Of a stretch of DNA of 33,604 bases, positions 23,221 to 31,361 are shown piece by piece (within the stretch, counting starts at the first letter, position 1; each line of letters begins with the position of its first letter). A model generated the notes under the pieces. The model made no database searches, had not been told where the DNA came from, and saw only the letters and a list, made by a program, of their open reading frames with translations. The position numbers and the translations under genes are program-made. Source of the stretch: JBDKLC01 sp964500215 (GTDB lineage: Bacteria > Patescibacteriota > Minisyncoccia > Phycocordibacterales > CAIZLB01); NCBI GenBank assembly GCA_964500215.1, contig CAZCNA010000004.1, forward strand, positions 1 through 33,604, read 5' to 3'.

Positions 23221-24600
23221 CTAGTTGGCAGAGATAATATCAATATTATCCTGAAGTGTCTGCACACGGCCCATCACTTGGTCACCATAGAATGTGTTAC
23301 TGCCACTACATGATCGTCCTGAATAATATTTACATGCTGCATTTCGCTCCGCTGAATAACTACCTCCCGCTGCACCAAGGTCAGTCAAATACATCGCAGA
23401 GGCCATGAATGCGTCTGGTGCACTCCATGGATCGGCCACTGATTTGCCGAGTGCTGAGGCCACTCGTTTTTCCATAAGTACCCATGTTGATGGAATAAAC
23501 TGCGCAGGTCCCATCGCTCCTCCATATCCTACAGACAACGGACATGAGACGAGCGTCTTGAATGGGTCTCGTCCGAGCTTCTTTGTAATTTCCAAAAACG
23601 GCTGCACATCTCGACTTGGCTTCATGAGGTTTGAGACCGCTGTACCTGATGTTCGTACACCTGAACCGTCTTCACTCTTGAGATAACATGAACCTACGTT
23701 TTTACCGAGGTTTGTTTCTTGTTGCAAAATACCGAGAACAAACGCCGCTCGAACGCCTGTCTTTGCGGAAGCTGCCTTTGCATACTTCACCGCATCTTCG
23801 AATTTGATTGAAGCAGAGTCTCGGAGGGCAAAGAGCTGGTTTCGAATCTGGTTTGCTCTCGCCTGCTTGTCGGCAATCACGGTTTGGTAGTTCTTCTGTT
23901 CAGACTTGTTCAAATTCAACAATCGCTGCTTTTCAGCTTCAGCTTTTTCGATTTTGCGCTTTTCTGATTCTACGTTCACCTTCGTGTCAATTTCTTGATT
24001 TCGTTTATCGTCGAGTTCTTCTCGAGCAATCTCATCCTCTTTCTTTGCAGATGAAATTTCGCTCAAGCGTTCCTGAAGAGATTTCTGAACTGCGCTATAT
24101 GCGTCAAAGTCAGAGAAGAATGTGGAAATATTTTGGTTACTGAGAAGTGCCTCGGCCATTGAATAATTGTCGAGTTCGTTTGTCTTTTCGAGAATTTGCT
24201 GAAGAGATTCTTTGTTTTTGTTGATGCGGCCAGAAAGAGCTGTAATCGTATTTGTCTTGACTGTGATATCTTTGCCTAGTTTCTGAATAGCAATATCGTG
24301 CGCTTTGATTTTGAGTTTTGCCTGTTTGATTTGGGCATCCAAAATACTAATATCACGCTGGATGGATGATCCTTCTTGTTGTTTTTTTGTCAGAATGCTT
24401 TGCTGCTCTGCAATCTGTTTTTCGATATCAGCCAATTCGGCTCGGAGAATTCTTTCTTGTTCAGGAGTAAGGTTGGGATTTGTCTGGGCATCAGTCGTCT
24501 GCGGTCTACTAAGTGTCACTACAAATATAAATGTGAGGATAAACAGGATACTAGCAAGAATGCGTACTGTCTTTCCCATGCCATATGATGAACGAAACAT
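23221..24600 (-). CDS. Secreted coiled-coil peptidoglycan lytic transglycosylase
   Basis: Predicted to cleave glycan strands of the wall. From the ATG at 24598-24600 the product has 459 residues: N-terminal hydrophobic signal or anchor (about 10-30), a long coiled coil (about 40-260, rich in Glu/Lys/Gln, EnvC/PcsB-like), and a C-terminal lytic transglycosylase domain (about 275-450). In the latter GILQQETNLG carries the catalytic Glu (E295) and GYGGAMGPAQFIPSTW is the typical substrate-groove motif of MltB-like/SLT_2 enzymes. Cysteines (SCYL, SCPL, ACKY, SCSG) probably form disulfides outside the cell. The start is chosen because TATAAT ends 7 bases before it; an upstream ATG at 24624 would overlap the promoter. 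The coiled coil suggests regulation by a division complex. Confidence 0.92.
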   Translation of the reverse strand: MFRSSYGMGKTVRILASILFILTFIFVVTLSRPQTTDAQTNPNLTPEQERILRAELADIEKQIAEQQSILTKKQQEGSSIQRDISILDAQIKQAKLKIKAHDIAIQKLGKDITVKTNTITALSGRINKNKESLQQILEKTNELDNYSMAEALLSNQNISTFFSDFDAYSAVQKSLQERLSEISSAKKEDEIAREELDDKRNQEIDTKVNVESEKRKIEKAEAEKQRLLNLNKSEQKNYQTVIADKQARANQIRNQLFALRDSASIKFEDAVKYAKAASAKTGVRAAFVLGILQQETNLGKNVGSCYLKSEDGSGVRTSGTAVSNLMKPSRDVQPFLEITKKLGRDPFKTLVSCPLSVGYGGAMGPAQFIPSTWVLMEKRVASALGKSVADPWSAPDAFMASAMYLTDLGAAGGSYSAERNAACKYYSGRSCSGSNTFYGDQVMGRVQTLQDNIDIISAN

Positions 24601-24607
24601 ACGTTTG

Positions 24608-24636
24608 ATTATAGTAAATGACACCGGCCACGTCTA
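24608..24636 (-). promoter_or_regulatory. Promoter of the lytic transglycosylase gene
   Basis: Minus strand TAGACG (24631-24636), 17-base spacer, TATAAT (24608-24613), 7 bases to the chosen ATG. Confidence 0.6.
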
Positions 24637-24703
24637 TAGCCAATTTCACGGCTTTGTTGAGGGGTGAAGCGAGTCGGGCGCCCGTTTGCATTCATTTCAG
24701 AAC

Positions 24704-24727
24704 GTATTCAGAATATATTCTGAATAC
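24704..24727. promoter_or_regulatory. 24-bp perfect palindrome, possible operator
   Basis: GTATTCAGAATA followed by its exact reverse complement with no spacer. It lies about 70 bases upstream of the lytic transglycosylase -35 and just past the rplY terminator. Perfect dyad symmetry without a loop or T tract suggests a dimeric protein binding site rather than a terminator. Confidence 0.45.
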
Positions 24728-24742
24728 CATATGAAGAAAAAG

Positions 24743-24771
24743 AAAAAACACAGCAGGTGGCTGTGTTTTTT
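24743..24771 (-). terminator. rplY terminator
   Basis: AAAAAACACAGC (24743-24754) pairs with GCTGTGTTTTTT (24760-24771), 5-base loop; the minus strand ends in a run of six T. It lies about 27 bases after the rplY stop. Confidence 0.85.
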
Positions 24772-24797
24772 CGATCTGTGCGAAGTCTCCTCTGAGA

Positions 24798-25433
24798 TTA
24801 TTCCGCAGCAGCTTCGTCTTCTTCTTTCTTTCCTTTTTCTACTGAAAGTTCGATACTTGAAATATCAACTGGAGCAGCTGGTTCTTCTGGTTCGTCTTTT
24901 GCAGCAGCTGCGAGTACTACTACTTCTTCGGCATCTGTTACAAGAGATACACCATTTGGAAGTTTGATGTCTGAGGCCTTGATTTGAGAATCAAAGTCAA
25001 CGAGAGATGAGATGTCCACTTCGAGAGCATGTGGAAGATCTTTTGGCATAGCCTCGATTTCTACTTCGTGAAGTACCTTTACAAGTGTTCCTCCGAGATC
25101 CTTTACAGCTGGAGCAACGCCAACGAATTCGATAGGCATAGCAACCTGTACTTTCTTTCCTTTTTCGATAACGTAGAAGTCTACGTGTCGGATAGCACCC
25201 TTTACTGGTTCTCGGTCAATGTCGTGAATAAGTGCATCGTGGTCTTCGCCCAAGCCTGTAAGTGTTACTACTGTTGATTCACCGGCTTCTTTCCATACTT
25301 TATTAAATTCGATTTCGTTTACAGCGATTGATGTTGCAGCGGCTTTTGGACCATAGAAAACAGCAGGAATTTTTCCTTCGTTTCGTACGTCTGTAAGCTT
25401 GCCATCTCGCTTTTCAATAGTTAGCGTTAACAT
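24798..25433 (-). CDS. rplY: 50S ribosomal protein L25, CTC (two-domain) form
   Basis: Binds 5S rRNA. 211 residues: N-terminal L25 domain (MLTLTIEKRDG, LTDVRNEGKIPAVFYGP, DALIHDIDREPVKGAIRHVDFY) and a C-terminal TL5/CTC beta domain (about 95-185, VAMPIEFVGVAPAVKDLGGT and DLPHALEVDISSL), ending in a Lys/Glu-rich acidic tail. Typical of the general stress protein CTC form. The TTGCCT-16-TATAAT promoter ends 8 bases before the ATG. Stop TAA. Confidence 0.95.
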   Translation of the reverse strand: MLTLTIEKRDGKLTDVRNEGKIPAVFYGPKAAATSIAVNEIEFNKVWKEAGESTVVTLTGLGEDHDALIHDIDREPVKGAIRHVDFYVIEKGKKVQVAMPIEFVGVAPAVKDLGGTLVKVLHEVEIEAMPKDLPHALEVDISSLVDFDSQIKASDIKLPNGVSLVTDAEEVVVLAAAAKDEPEEPAAPVDISSIELSVEKGKKEEDEAAAE

Positions 25434-25441
25434 AGGCCATC

Positions 25442-25469
25442 ATTATATATATTTCTTCAAAAAAGGCAA
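25442..25469 (-). promoter_or_regulatory. rplY promoter
   Basis: Minus strand TTGCCT (25464-25469), 16-base spacer, TATAAT (25442-25447), 8 bases to the ATG. The remaining intergenic bases to 25579 are G/C-rich with a weak hairpin (GGGGC/GCCCC, 25484-25501) and no gene. Confidence 0.65.
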
Positions 25470-25579
25470 CTTTTGGGGCTTCTGGGGCTCTGGAAGGCCC
25501 CCACAACGGACTTTTTGGGGTACCCGCCAATACATAGGACTATGCCTATTCTAGAGGGCTTTTTTGAGGTTTTTGGGGC

Positions 25580-27226
25580 CTATTCCTTCACTATATGTGC
25601 TTTGAAGTATTCAAGCGTACCCCCTACTTTCTTGCCCGGATTGAAGATTTTTTGATCATCAAACACACCCTTTATACGAGAGAAAATATCGAGCATTTTG
25701 GGACTGAACATTTTGTGAAGGTAGGGCGTTCGAGAAATTCCGTCGTTGTGTTCTGCTGTGATTGAGCCGCCATATTCGATAACGAGACTATATACTTTCT
25801 CAGAAATTTCGAGAACGCGATCAACGTGTCGGGGATCTGTGTAATCCATGAGTGGAAAGATATGGAAGTTTCCGTTTCCGGCGTGACCGGCAATACTGTA
25901 CGTAAGATCATATGATTTCAAAATATCACGAAGGCGTGGGAGAAATTCAGGAAGATGTTCTGGTGGAACAATTACGTCCTCGATGAATGTGGCAACCTTC
26001 TTGCCTGCCCCATGCGCTCGGAGCAAGTTGTAACTCTCGCGGCGAATCGTCCAAAACTTTTTTACACGCGATTCGCCGCCGATTCGCCGCGTCTTCAAGT
26101 GATAGTGTTGAAGACTTTTCTGAAGACCTTTGACACTGGCTGAAAGCTGCTTGGGATCATTGCCTTCAAACTGAATGAGCATTACCAATTTTGGAAAGCC
26201 TCCTGTGATACCCATCCAAAATTCAGGCAAAAAGTTAAAGAATAACGCGATGGCTTCTTTGAAATTTCCCTTGCGGAGGAGGTCTGGAAAATATTTGATG
26301 GCGAGCCGAATCGTATCTTCATCATATGACTCGAGACTAATTGGATTGTATTTCAAAATATCATTTACGAGCGGACCAATACCGTCGAGTGTTGGTAAAA
26401 AGACTGTGAGCAATTTTGTGTATTTTTGGACAGGCACGAGATCGAGGGTGATTTCTGTCACGATGCCCAATGTTCCCTGAGAACCGACAAATAGTTTTGT
26501 GAGGTCAAACATCTTTGTCTCAGCATTCCACACATCCCAGATGAAATATCCCGCGCTATTTTTTGCGGTGTGTGGTCGAGCTTCAGTAATGTCGGTTTGA
26601 TTGTCAGAAATGAGCTTCCAAATCTTGGCATATACACTTCCTTCAAAATCTGGCTGTGCAATCTTGAGCATGAGTTCATCGTATGACAGTGGCGTCACCA
26701 CGTATTCATGTCCATCTGCAAAAACAACCTTGAGCTTTCGCACGTACTGTTTTGTCTGTCCGTAGGTAAGTGTCTTCTCCCCCGCAGCGTTGTTGGCAAC
26801 GATACCGCCGACGGTGCAAATATTTTTTGACGCAGGATATGAAGGGAAAAATAATCCTTGAGCAAGTGTTTCTTTTTCGAAGTCACGATAAAAGGTACCA
26901 GGGAGAACAGTGGCTTGGGCGTCTACAATCTTGAGAACGCCCTGCATGTATTTGTTGATATCGAGAATAATGGATTCGCCGAGCGGGCCACCGGACATAT
27001 CGGTACCGGCGGATCGGGGCGTGAGAGAAAGTTCAGGATATTCTGTCTTGTGTTCATGCACCCATCGAACAAGTGCCTGAATATCAGCAGAGTCTTTTGG
27101 AAAAACGATAATCTGTGGCATCACCTGACACACACTTGCATCTCGACTGTATTGTATAAGTGTCTCTTTGTCGTCACGAACCTCACCTTTGATAATCTGC
27201 TGAATCTGTTCTTTGATGGAAGCCAT
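25580..27226 (-). CDS. FAD-linked oxidase, D-lactate dehydrogenase / glycolate oxidase GlcD family
   Basis: Oxidises a 2-hydroxyacid such as D-lactate to the 2-oxoacid; substrate not certain. 548 residues: PCMH-type FAD-binding N-terminal half (PQIIVFPKDSADIQALVRW, LTPRSAGTDMSGGPLG, GGIVANNAAGEKTLTYGQT, VGSQGTLGIVTEITL) and a C-terminal cap with SIAGHAGNGNFHIFPL and ITAEHNDGISRTPYL, the conserved His-containing motifs of FAD-oxidase_C; NPGKKV closes the chain. No iron-sulfur domain is fused. It starts 16 bases after the aldolase stop, so it is the second gene of an operon; the lactate link suggests a redox outlet for glycolysis. Stop TAG. Confidence 0.9.
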   Translation of the reverse strand: MASIKEQIQQIIKGEVRDDKETLIQYSRDASVCQVMPQIIVFPKDSADIQALVRWVHEHKTEYPELSLTPRSAGTDMSGGPLGESIILDINKYMQGVLKIVDAQATVLPGTFYRDFEKETLAQGLFFPSYPASKNICTVGGIVANNAAGEKTLTYGQTKQYVRKLKVVFADGHEYVVTPLSYDELMLKIAQPDFEGSVYAKIWKLISDNQTDITEARPHTAKNSAGYFIWDVWNAETKMFDLTKLFVGSQGTLGIVTEITLDLVPVQKYTKLLTVFLPTLDGIGPLVNDILKYNPISLESYDEDTIRLAIKYFPDLLRKGNFKEAIALFFNFLPEFWMGITGGFPKLVMLIQFEGNDPKQLSASVKGLQKSLQHYHLKTRRIGGESRVKKFWTIRRESYNLLRAHGAGKKVATFIEDVIVPPEHLPEFLPRLRDILKSYDLTYSIAGHAGNGNFHIFPLMDYTDPRHVDRVLEISEKVYSLVIEYGGSITAEHNDGISRTPYLHKMFSPKMLDIFSRIKGVFDDQKIFNPGKKVGGTLEYFKAHIVKE

Positions 27227-27242
27227 TATCTTTATATTTTAT

Positions 27243-28124
27243 TTATAAATTGTTCATCACTCTCAATTTCTCTTCTACAACGGCCTGCATTGCGTCGATG
27301 CTTGGTTGCATAATTCTGTATGGTGCAACTTCATCAGGATGATCAGTAAGTGACTGTTTGAGCGCATCTCGAAAAGCAACGCGGAGTTCGGTATTGTAGT
27401 GGACAATTCCTACGCCTGCCTGTACGGCGGCTTTCAAATCTTCTGTAGAAATGCCTGACGCTCCGTGAAGCACGAGAGGTACGCCCGCCGTTGTTGCAAG
27501 CTCCGCGATACGTTCAATATTGAGCTTTGGGTTTGGCATATTTTTTATCATGCCATGAATATTTCCAACGGCGGGCGCCAACAAATCAACACCTGTCGCT
27601 TGAACAAATGCCTGTGCGTCAACAGCAGATGTCAGAGATGCAGGATCTAATCCCACACCTTCTGGAATTGCATCGAGCATTTTTGATGATGATCCAATAT
27701 ATCCAAGTTCCCCTTCAACCAACACATCTCGTCCTGTTGATGCCTTCACTGATTGGGCATATGCAACGGCCTGCGTGGTGAGTGCGATATTTTCTGCGAG
27801 CGACACTTTTGCAGCATCAATAATCACAGAATCATATCCTGCGTCGATGGCTTCTTTGACTCGTTCGATACTATATGTGTGATCCGCATTCAAAAATATT
27901 GGTGCGTTATACGTTTCGCGAAGTGTCGTCACCAACGCCCGCGCTTCACGTACTCCGATAAAATCTCGTTCACCTTCCGATACACCAATAATAACTGGCA
28001 CCTGTAATTTTTGTGCTGCCGCGAAAATCGCATGCAACCCTTCTATATTTGAAATATTAAAATGGCCAACCGCCCGTTTTTGTTGTACCGCCTGGGCAAT
28101 ACATTCTCTTAAGCTCATATTCAT
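27243..28124 (-). CDS. Class II fructose-bisphosphate aldolase family protein
   Basis: Zinc-dependent cleavage of a ketose bisphosphate to DHAP and an aldehyde phosphate. 293 residues, TIM barrel: AVGHFNISNIEGLHAI, LNADHTYSIERVKEAIDAGYDSVIIDAAK (H82, catalytic D81), VEGELGYIG (E139), PAVGNIHGMIK (zinc His at 190), VPLVLHGASGIS (zinc His at 220) and GIVHYNTELR (phosphate loop). The usual LHLDHG is LNADHT here, a deviation near the active site that may affect substrate choice (FBP versus tagatose bisphosphate or a related sugar). First gene of the aldolase/FAD-oxidase operon, divergent from a PfkB kinase that could supply its substrate. Confidence 0.9.
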   Translation of the reverse strand: MNMSLRECIAQAVQQKRAVGHFNISNIEGLHAIFAAAQKLQVPVIIGVSEGERDFIGVREARALVTTLRETYNAPIFLNADHTYSIERVKEAIDAGYDSVIIDAAKVSLAENIALTTQAVAYAQSVKASTGRDVLVEGELGYIGSSSKMLDAIPEGVGLDPASLTSAVDAQAFVQATGVDLLAPAVGNIHGMIKNMPNPKLNIERIAELATTAGVPLVLHGASGISTEDLKAAVQAGVGIVHYNTELRVAFRDALKQSLTDHPDEVAPYRIMQPSIDAMQAVVEEKLRVMNNL

Positions 28125-28135
28125 ACAAAAATAAT

Positions 28136-28176
28136 ATCATATCTGGCTTTCAGAACCTACCAAGCTACGTTATAAT
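28136..28176. promoter_or_regulatory. Divergent aldolase / PfkB promoters
   Basis: Minus strand TTGGTA (28158-28163), 16-base spacer, TATGAT (28136-28141), 11 bases to the aldolase ATG. Plus strand TATAAT (28171-28176) serves the PfkB gene about 30 bases before its ATG, with a weak -35. The two lie within 40 bases, so a common regulator is possible. Confidence 0.5.
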
Positions 28177-28206
28177 CGAGCTATAGATATAAGTAACATT
28201 TTGTAC

Positions 28207-29196
28207 ATGCAAACACCAGAATTTGTCGCGATTGGCGATACCGTCATCGACGCGTTTATTCGCCTCAAAACCGCCCACGAAGTGAAAGACTCGGCAACAA
28301 AAACATCCGAAATATGTATGCCTTTTGGTGATAAAGTTCCATTCGAATTCGCTGTAGAATTACCGGCTGTTGGTAACAGCGCCAACGCTGCTGTATCAGC
28401 AGCACGACTCGGACTTCACGCAGCTCTCATCTCGAATGTGGGAAATGATCGTCATGGTACTGAGTGTATCGATGCGCTTGTACAAAATAATGTTGATACA
28501 CAATTCATCGTTCGTCATCCAGGACTTTCGACAAACTATCACTATGTTCTCTGGTATGAACACGAACGAACAATTCTCATCAAGCATGAAAACTTCCCTT
28601 ATGTACTGCCTCATGTAGGTTCTCCAAAATGGCTCTACCTCAGTTCACTTGGTGAACAATCACTCGCCTTTCATCAAGACCTTGCCGATTATCTCGATGA
28701 ACATCCTGAAATCAATCTCGTCTTTCAACCGGGAACATATCACATAAAATTTGGCACAACTGCGCTCGAACGAATATATCGACGAACAAAAATATTTTTC
28801 TGTAATCTCGAAGAAGCAGAACGAATTCTAGGAATTCAAAATAGAGACCCAAAAGTGCTTCTTGCAGGACTTCGAACACTCGGACCAGAATTACCAGTCA
28901 TTACAGATGGCCCAAATGGCTCATATACATACATTGATGGCGAAGCCGTATTTCTCAAGGCCTATCCTGATCAAAAACCAGCATATGAACGTACAGGAGC
29001 CGGAGACGCATATGCATCAACCTTCAGTGTTGCGCTCGCTTCAAATCATACAGTTGCCGAAGCAATGCAGTGGGGATCTATCAACGCTATGTCAGTGTGT
29101 CAGTATGTAGGTGCACAAAAAGGCCTTTTGAATAAAACTCAAATTCAAGAATTCATCAAACAAGGTCCTTCAGATTGGAAGCCTGTGACTATTTAA
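28207..29196 (+). CDS. PfkB-family carbohydrate kinase
   Basis: Ribokinase-fold sugar or sugar-phosphate kinase, 329 residues. N-terminal strand FVAIGDTVIDAFI, the substrate loop AVGNSANAAVSAARLGLHAALISNVGNDRHG, LPVITDGPNGSYTY, and the PfkB signature RTGAGDAYASTFSVAL with the catalytic Asp of GAGD and anion hole. The ATG at 28207 is preferred to a TTG two codons upstream. The substrate is not readable from sequence. Its position divergent to a class II aldolase hints at fructose or tagatose phosphate, and many small-genome CPR bacteria lack PfkA, but this is inference. The TKT-C gene ends 7 bases away on the opposite strand with no terminator between. Confidence 0.9.
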   Translation: MQTPEFVAIGDTVIDAFIRLKTAHEVKDSATKTSEICMPFGDKVPFEFAVELPAVGNSANAAVSAARLGLHAALISNVGNDRHGTECIDALVQNNVDTQFIVRHPGLSTNYHYVLWYEHERTILIKHENFPYVLPHVGSPKWLYLSSLGEQSLAFHQDLADYLDEHPEINLVFQPGTYHIKFGTTALERIYRRTKIFFCNLEEAERILGIQNRDPKVLLAGLRTLGPELPVITDGPNGSYTYIDGEAVFLKAYPDQKPAYERTGAGDAYASTFSVALASNHTVAEAMQWGSINAMSVCQYVGAQKGLLNKTQIQEFIKQGPSDWKPVTI

Positions 29197-29203
29197 TAGT
29201 TCT

Positions 29204-30214
29204 TTATTTTCTTTTGATGACAGCTTGAACTGCTGCTTCGATGTCTTTTTTTCCCATGCAGTAATGTGTGAGGAGTTCTTCTGGTGTTCCTGATTGTCCG
29301 AATGCGTCTTTTACTCCGATGAATTCAATTGGTGTTGGCTGTGACTGTGCAAGACATTCTGCAACAGCACTTCCCATTCCTCCTGCGATTTGATGTTCTT
29401 CGATTGTGACAATTGCGCCCGCTTCTATTGCGACAGCTGTGATTGTCTCTGTATCCAATGGTTTGATAAATGGAAGGTTCACCACGATGCTGGCGATACC
29501 TTGTGCTTCGAGTGAATGTGCGGCTTCAAGCGCTTTGAATACGAGAGGGCCTGTGGCAATGAGAGCAACGTCGGCATGCTCTTTGTTCAGCTTCTGTGTG
29601 TCAGATGAATAGAGTATCTGCGCTTTGCCCAATTCAAATGGTGTGTCTTCGGTTGTGATGAGAGGGCTTTTCTCACGAGAAAGACGAATATACACAGGCG
29701 TTTTGATTGCATCAGATGCGGCGAGCAGTGTGGCCTTTCGAGCTTCGATAGCATCGCATGGTGAAATGACAGTGAGATTTGGAATCACTCGAGTGATAGC
29801 GATGTCTTCGATGGCCTGATGTGTTCCACCATCAGGCCCCACAGAAATACCGGCATGAGATCCTGCGATAATAACTTTCTGATCGTTATAACAAATAGTT
29901 GTACGAATCTGTTCCCAGTTTCTTCCTGGGCTGAACATCGCGTACGATGTGATACATGGAATTTTGCCTGATGCGGCCATACCAGATGCTACAGATGCGA
30001 GATTTTGTTCTGCCACTCCCATTTCCACAAATCGTTCAGGAAATTTCTTTTTGAAAAAATGCATTTGTGTTGATTCGGTCAAATCGGCACACAATCCAAC
30101 AACGCGAGGGTCTCGTTCGCCTGCGGCAAGAAGTCCTTCACCAAATCCTTTTCGGATTGGCACAAGGTCAACGTCTTTTTCAAATATGCGTGGATTAATA
30201 GGTGCTACAAACAT
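29204..30214 (-). CDS. Transketolase C-terminal subunit (pyrimidine-binding and C-terminal domains)
   Basis: Second half of a split, thiamine-diphosphate-dependent transketolase that moves two-carbon units between pentose and glycolytic phosphates. 336 residues: PIRKGFGEGLLAAGERDPRV, VEMGVAEQNLASVASGMAAS (catalytic Glu of the Pyr domain, VAEQN), SHAGISVGPDGGTHQAIED, and a C-terminal Rossmann-like domain ending VEEHQ-type ITIEEHQIAGGMGSAVAE. The N-terminal half is upstream at 30415-31299, with a 54-codon ORF between. The ATG at 30212-30214 lies 6 bases after a TATAAT, so it may be separately transcribed as a leaderless mRNA. DXS is the alternative with this domain order, but separate halves of this length are typical of transketolase. 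Confidence 0.93.
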   Translation of the reverse strand: MFVAPINPRIFEKDVDLVPIRKGFGEGLLAAGERDPRVVGLCADLTESTQMHFFKKKFPERFVEMGVAEQNLASVASGMAASGKIPCITSYAMFSPGRNWEQIRTTICYNDQKVIIAGSHAGISVGPDGGTHQAIEDIAITRVIPNLTVISPCDAIEARKATLLAASDAIKTPVYIRLSREKSPLITTEDTPFELGKAQILYSSDTQKLNKEHADVALIATGPLVFKALEAAHSLEAQGIASIVVNLPFIKPLDTETITAVAIEAGAIVTIEEHQIAGGMGSAVAECLAQSQPTPIEFIGVKDAFGQSGTPEELLTHYCMGKKDIEAAVQAVIKRK

Positions 30215-30220
30215 GTGTTC

Positions 30221-30226
30221 ATTATA
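30221..30226 (-). promoter_or_regulatory. -10 box of the transketolase C-terminal subunit gene
   Basis: Minus strand TATAAT, 6 bases before the ATG; it contains the TAA stop codon of the small ORF upstream. The -35 region is weak. Confidence 0.45.
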
Positions 30227-30386
30227 TCAGATATGAAATAGAACCGAGTGCGACATACACAACAATCACCCAAAACCATTTTTCTGTTTTTTCCATGATT
30301 GAATCAGAAAATTCTGCATCAATATCAATATTGATGAGTGCAAGTCCGAGCGTATTCAATACAATTTCTTTAAACTTTGATGCCAT
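30222..30386 (-). CDS. Putative 54-residue membrane protein between the transketolase halves
   Basis: ATG at 30384-30386, stop TAA. The frame reads MASKFKEIVLNTLGLALINI, an acidic middle part (DIDAEFSDS) and a C-terminal hydrophobic helix (about 37-54, WFWVIVVYVALGSISYLI). Codon use (CTC, ATC, GGA) resembles the host. A Shine-Dalgarno-like AAAGGAG (30407-30413) lies upstream, 10 bases before another ATG (30396) that opens an 8-codon minicistron overlapping this start; coupled translation is possible. It begins 28 bases after the transketolase N-terminal gene. Not recognised. The topology and its position in an otherwise tight operon are the support. Confidence 0.5.
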   Translation of the reverse strand: MASKFKEIVLNTLGLALINIDIDAEFSDSIMEKTEKWFWVIVVYVALGSISYLI

Positions 30387-30414
30387 GATGGTTCATACGT
30401 ATTGTTCTCCTTTA

Positions 30415-31299
30415 TTACAACGTGGCGCCGAGGGCTTTCAATTCTGTGAGGGCGGCCTGTACCTGATCTTCTTTCTTTGGGGCGCCAGCGACGTCCTGGA
30501 GGCCTGGTGGGATACCGTGCCATTCATATCTATTTTCCATAAATGAGACGCCTCGTCCAGGGACAGTGTGTGCGATAATAATTGATGGTTTATCGAATAC
30601 TACTTTTGCTTGGCATACAGCTTCGTCTATAGCACGGAAATCATGTCCGTCGATTTCTTGGACATGCCAGCCGAATGATTTCCATTTTTCGTAGAGCGGT
30701 GCAAGCGGCATAATATCCTCTGTGTATCCATCGATTTGAATATTGTTCCTATCAATGATGGCAATGAGATTGCCCAATTTTTCTTTTGATCCTAAAAGTC
30801 CTGCTTCCCAAATTTGTCCTTCGTTGTGTTCTCCATCAGAAAGCAATGCGTAGACGTTTTTTGGGATGGCTCTTCCATAATCCATTTTATCGGCAAGAGC
30901 CATCCCAACAGCCTGTGACAATCCAGAACCGAGCGGTCCTGAACTTGTTTCTAATGCAGGCAAATATTCTCGATGCGGATGTCCTTGCAATTTTGAACCG
31001 AATTTTCGTAATGTACTGAGTTCCTCCATAGGAATATATCCTGCATGCGCCATTGTGGCATAGAGCACTGGGCAAATATGACCGTTTGAAAGTACCAATC
31101 GATCCCGATCTTTCCATGTTGGATTCTTTGGATCATGCTTCATTTCATGAAAATAGAGATACGTAAAAATATCCGCCATGCCAAGAGGACCTGCGGTGTG
31201 CCCTGATGTCTTTGAAGCAGCGAGCATTTCGATAATAGAAATACGAATGTCGTTTGCTTTTTTTTGAAGTTCTATAATTTTTTGGTCAGTAAGAGACAT
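30415..31299 (-). CDS. Transketolase N-terminal subunit (thiamine pyrophosphate-binding domain)
   Basis: First half of the split transketolase, binding the diphosphate of ThDP. 294 residues from the ATG at 31297-31299: IIEMLAASKTSGHTAGPLGMADI, DRLVLSNGHICPVLYATMAHAGY, QGHPHREYLPALETSSGPLGSGLSQAVGMAL, and the ThDP motif LLSDGEHNEGQIWEAG with IAIIDRNNIQIDG. It ends with KALGATL. A GTG five codons upstream could also start the frame, but a TATAAT (31317-31322) 17 bases before the ATG favours the ATG. Order in the operon: rpe-like, transketolase N, small ORF, transketolase C. Stop TAA. Confidence 0.94.
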   Translation of the reverse strand: MSLTDQKIIELQKKANDIRISIIEMLAASKTSGHTAGPLGMADIFTYLYFHEMKHDPKNPTWKDRDRLVLSNGHICPVLYATMAHAGYIPMEELSTLRKFGSKLQGHPHREYLPALETSSGPLGSGLSQAVGMALADKMDYGRAIPKNVYALLSDGEHNEGQIWEAGLLGSKEKLGNLIAIIDRNNIQIDGYTEDIMPLAPLYEKWKSFGWHVQEIDGHDFRAIDEAVCQAKVVFDKPSIIIAHTVPGRGVSFMENRYEWHGIPPGLQDVAGAPKKEDQVQAALTELKALGATL

Positions 31300-31316
31300 G
31301 GTGTGCGTATGCACGT

Positions 31317-31322
31317 ATTATA
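31317..31322 (-). promoter_or_regulatory. -10 box of the transketolase N-terminal subunit gene
   Basis: Minus strand TATAAT, 17 bases before the chosen ATG; weak -35. The 62-base gap from the Rpe-like gene holds only this. Confidence 0.45.
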
Positions 31323-31361
31323 ACGCACTTTTGTATCAATGCCACAGCAAACTGCGTACAA

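Noticed and set aside
24675..24684. 10-bp palindrome CGGGCGCCCG as an operator
   Set aside because: Short GC-only palindrome; expected by chance more readily than the 24-bp one nearby.
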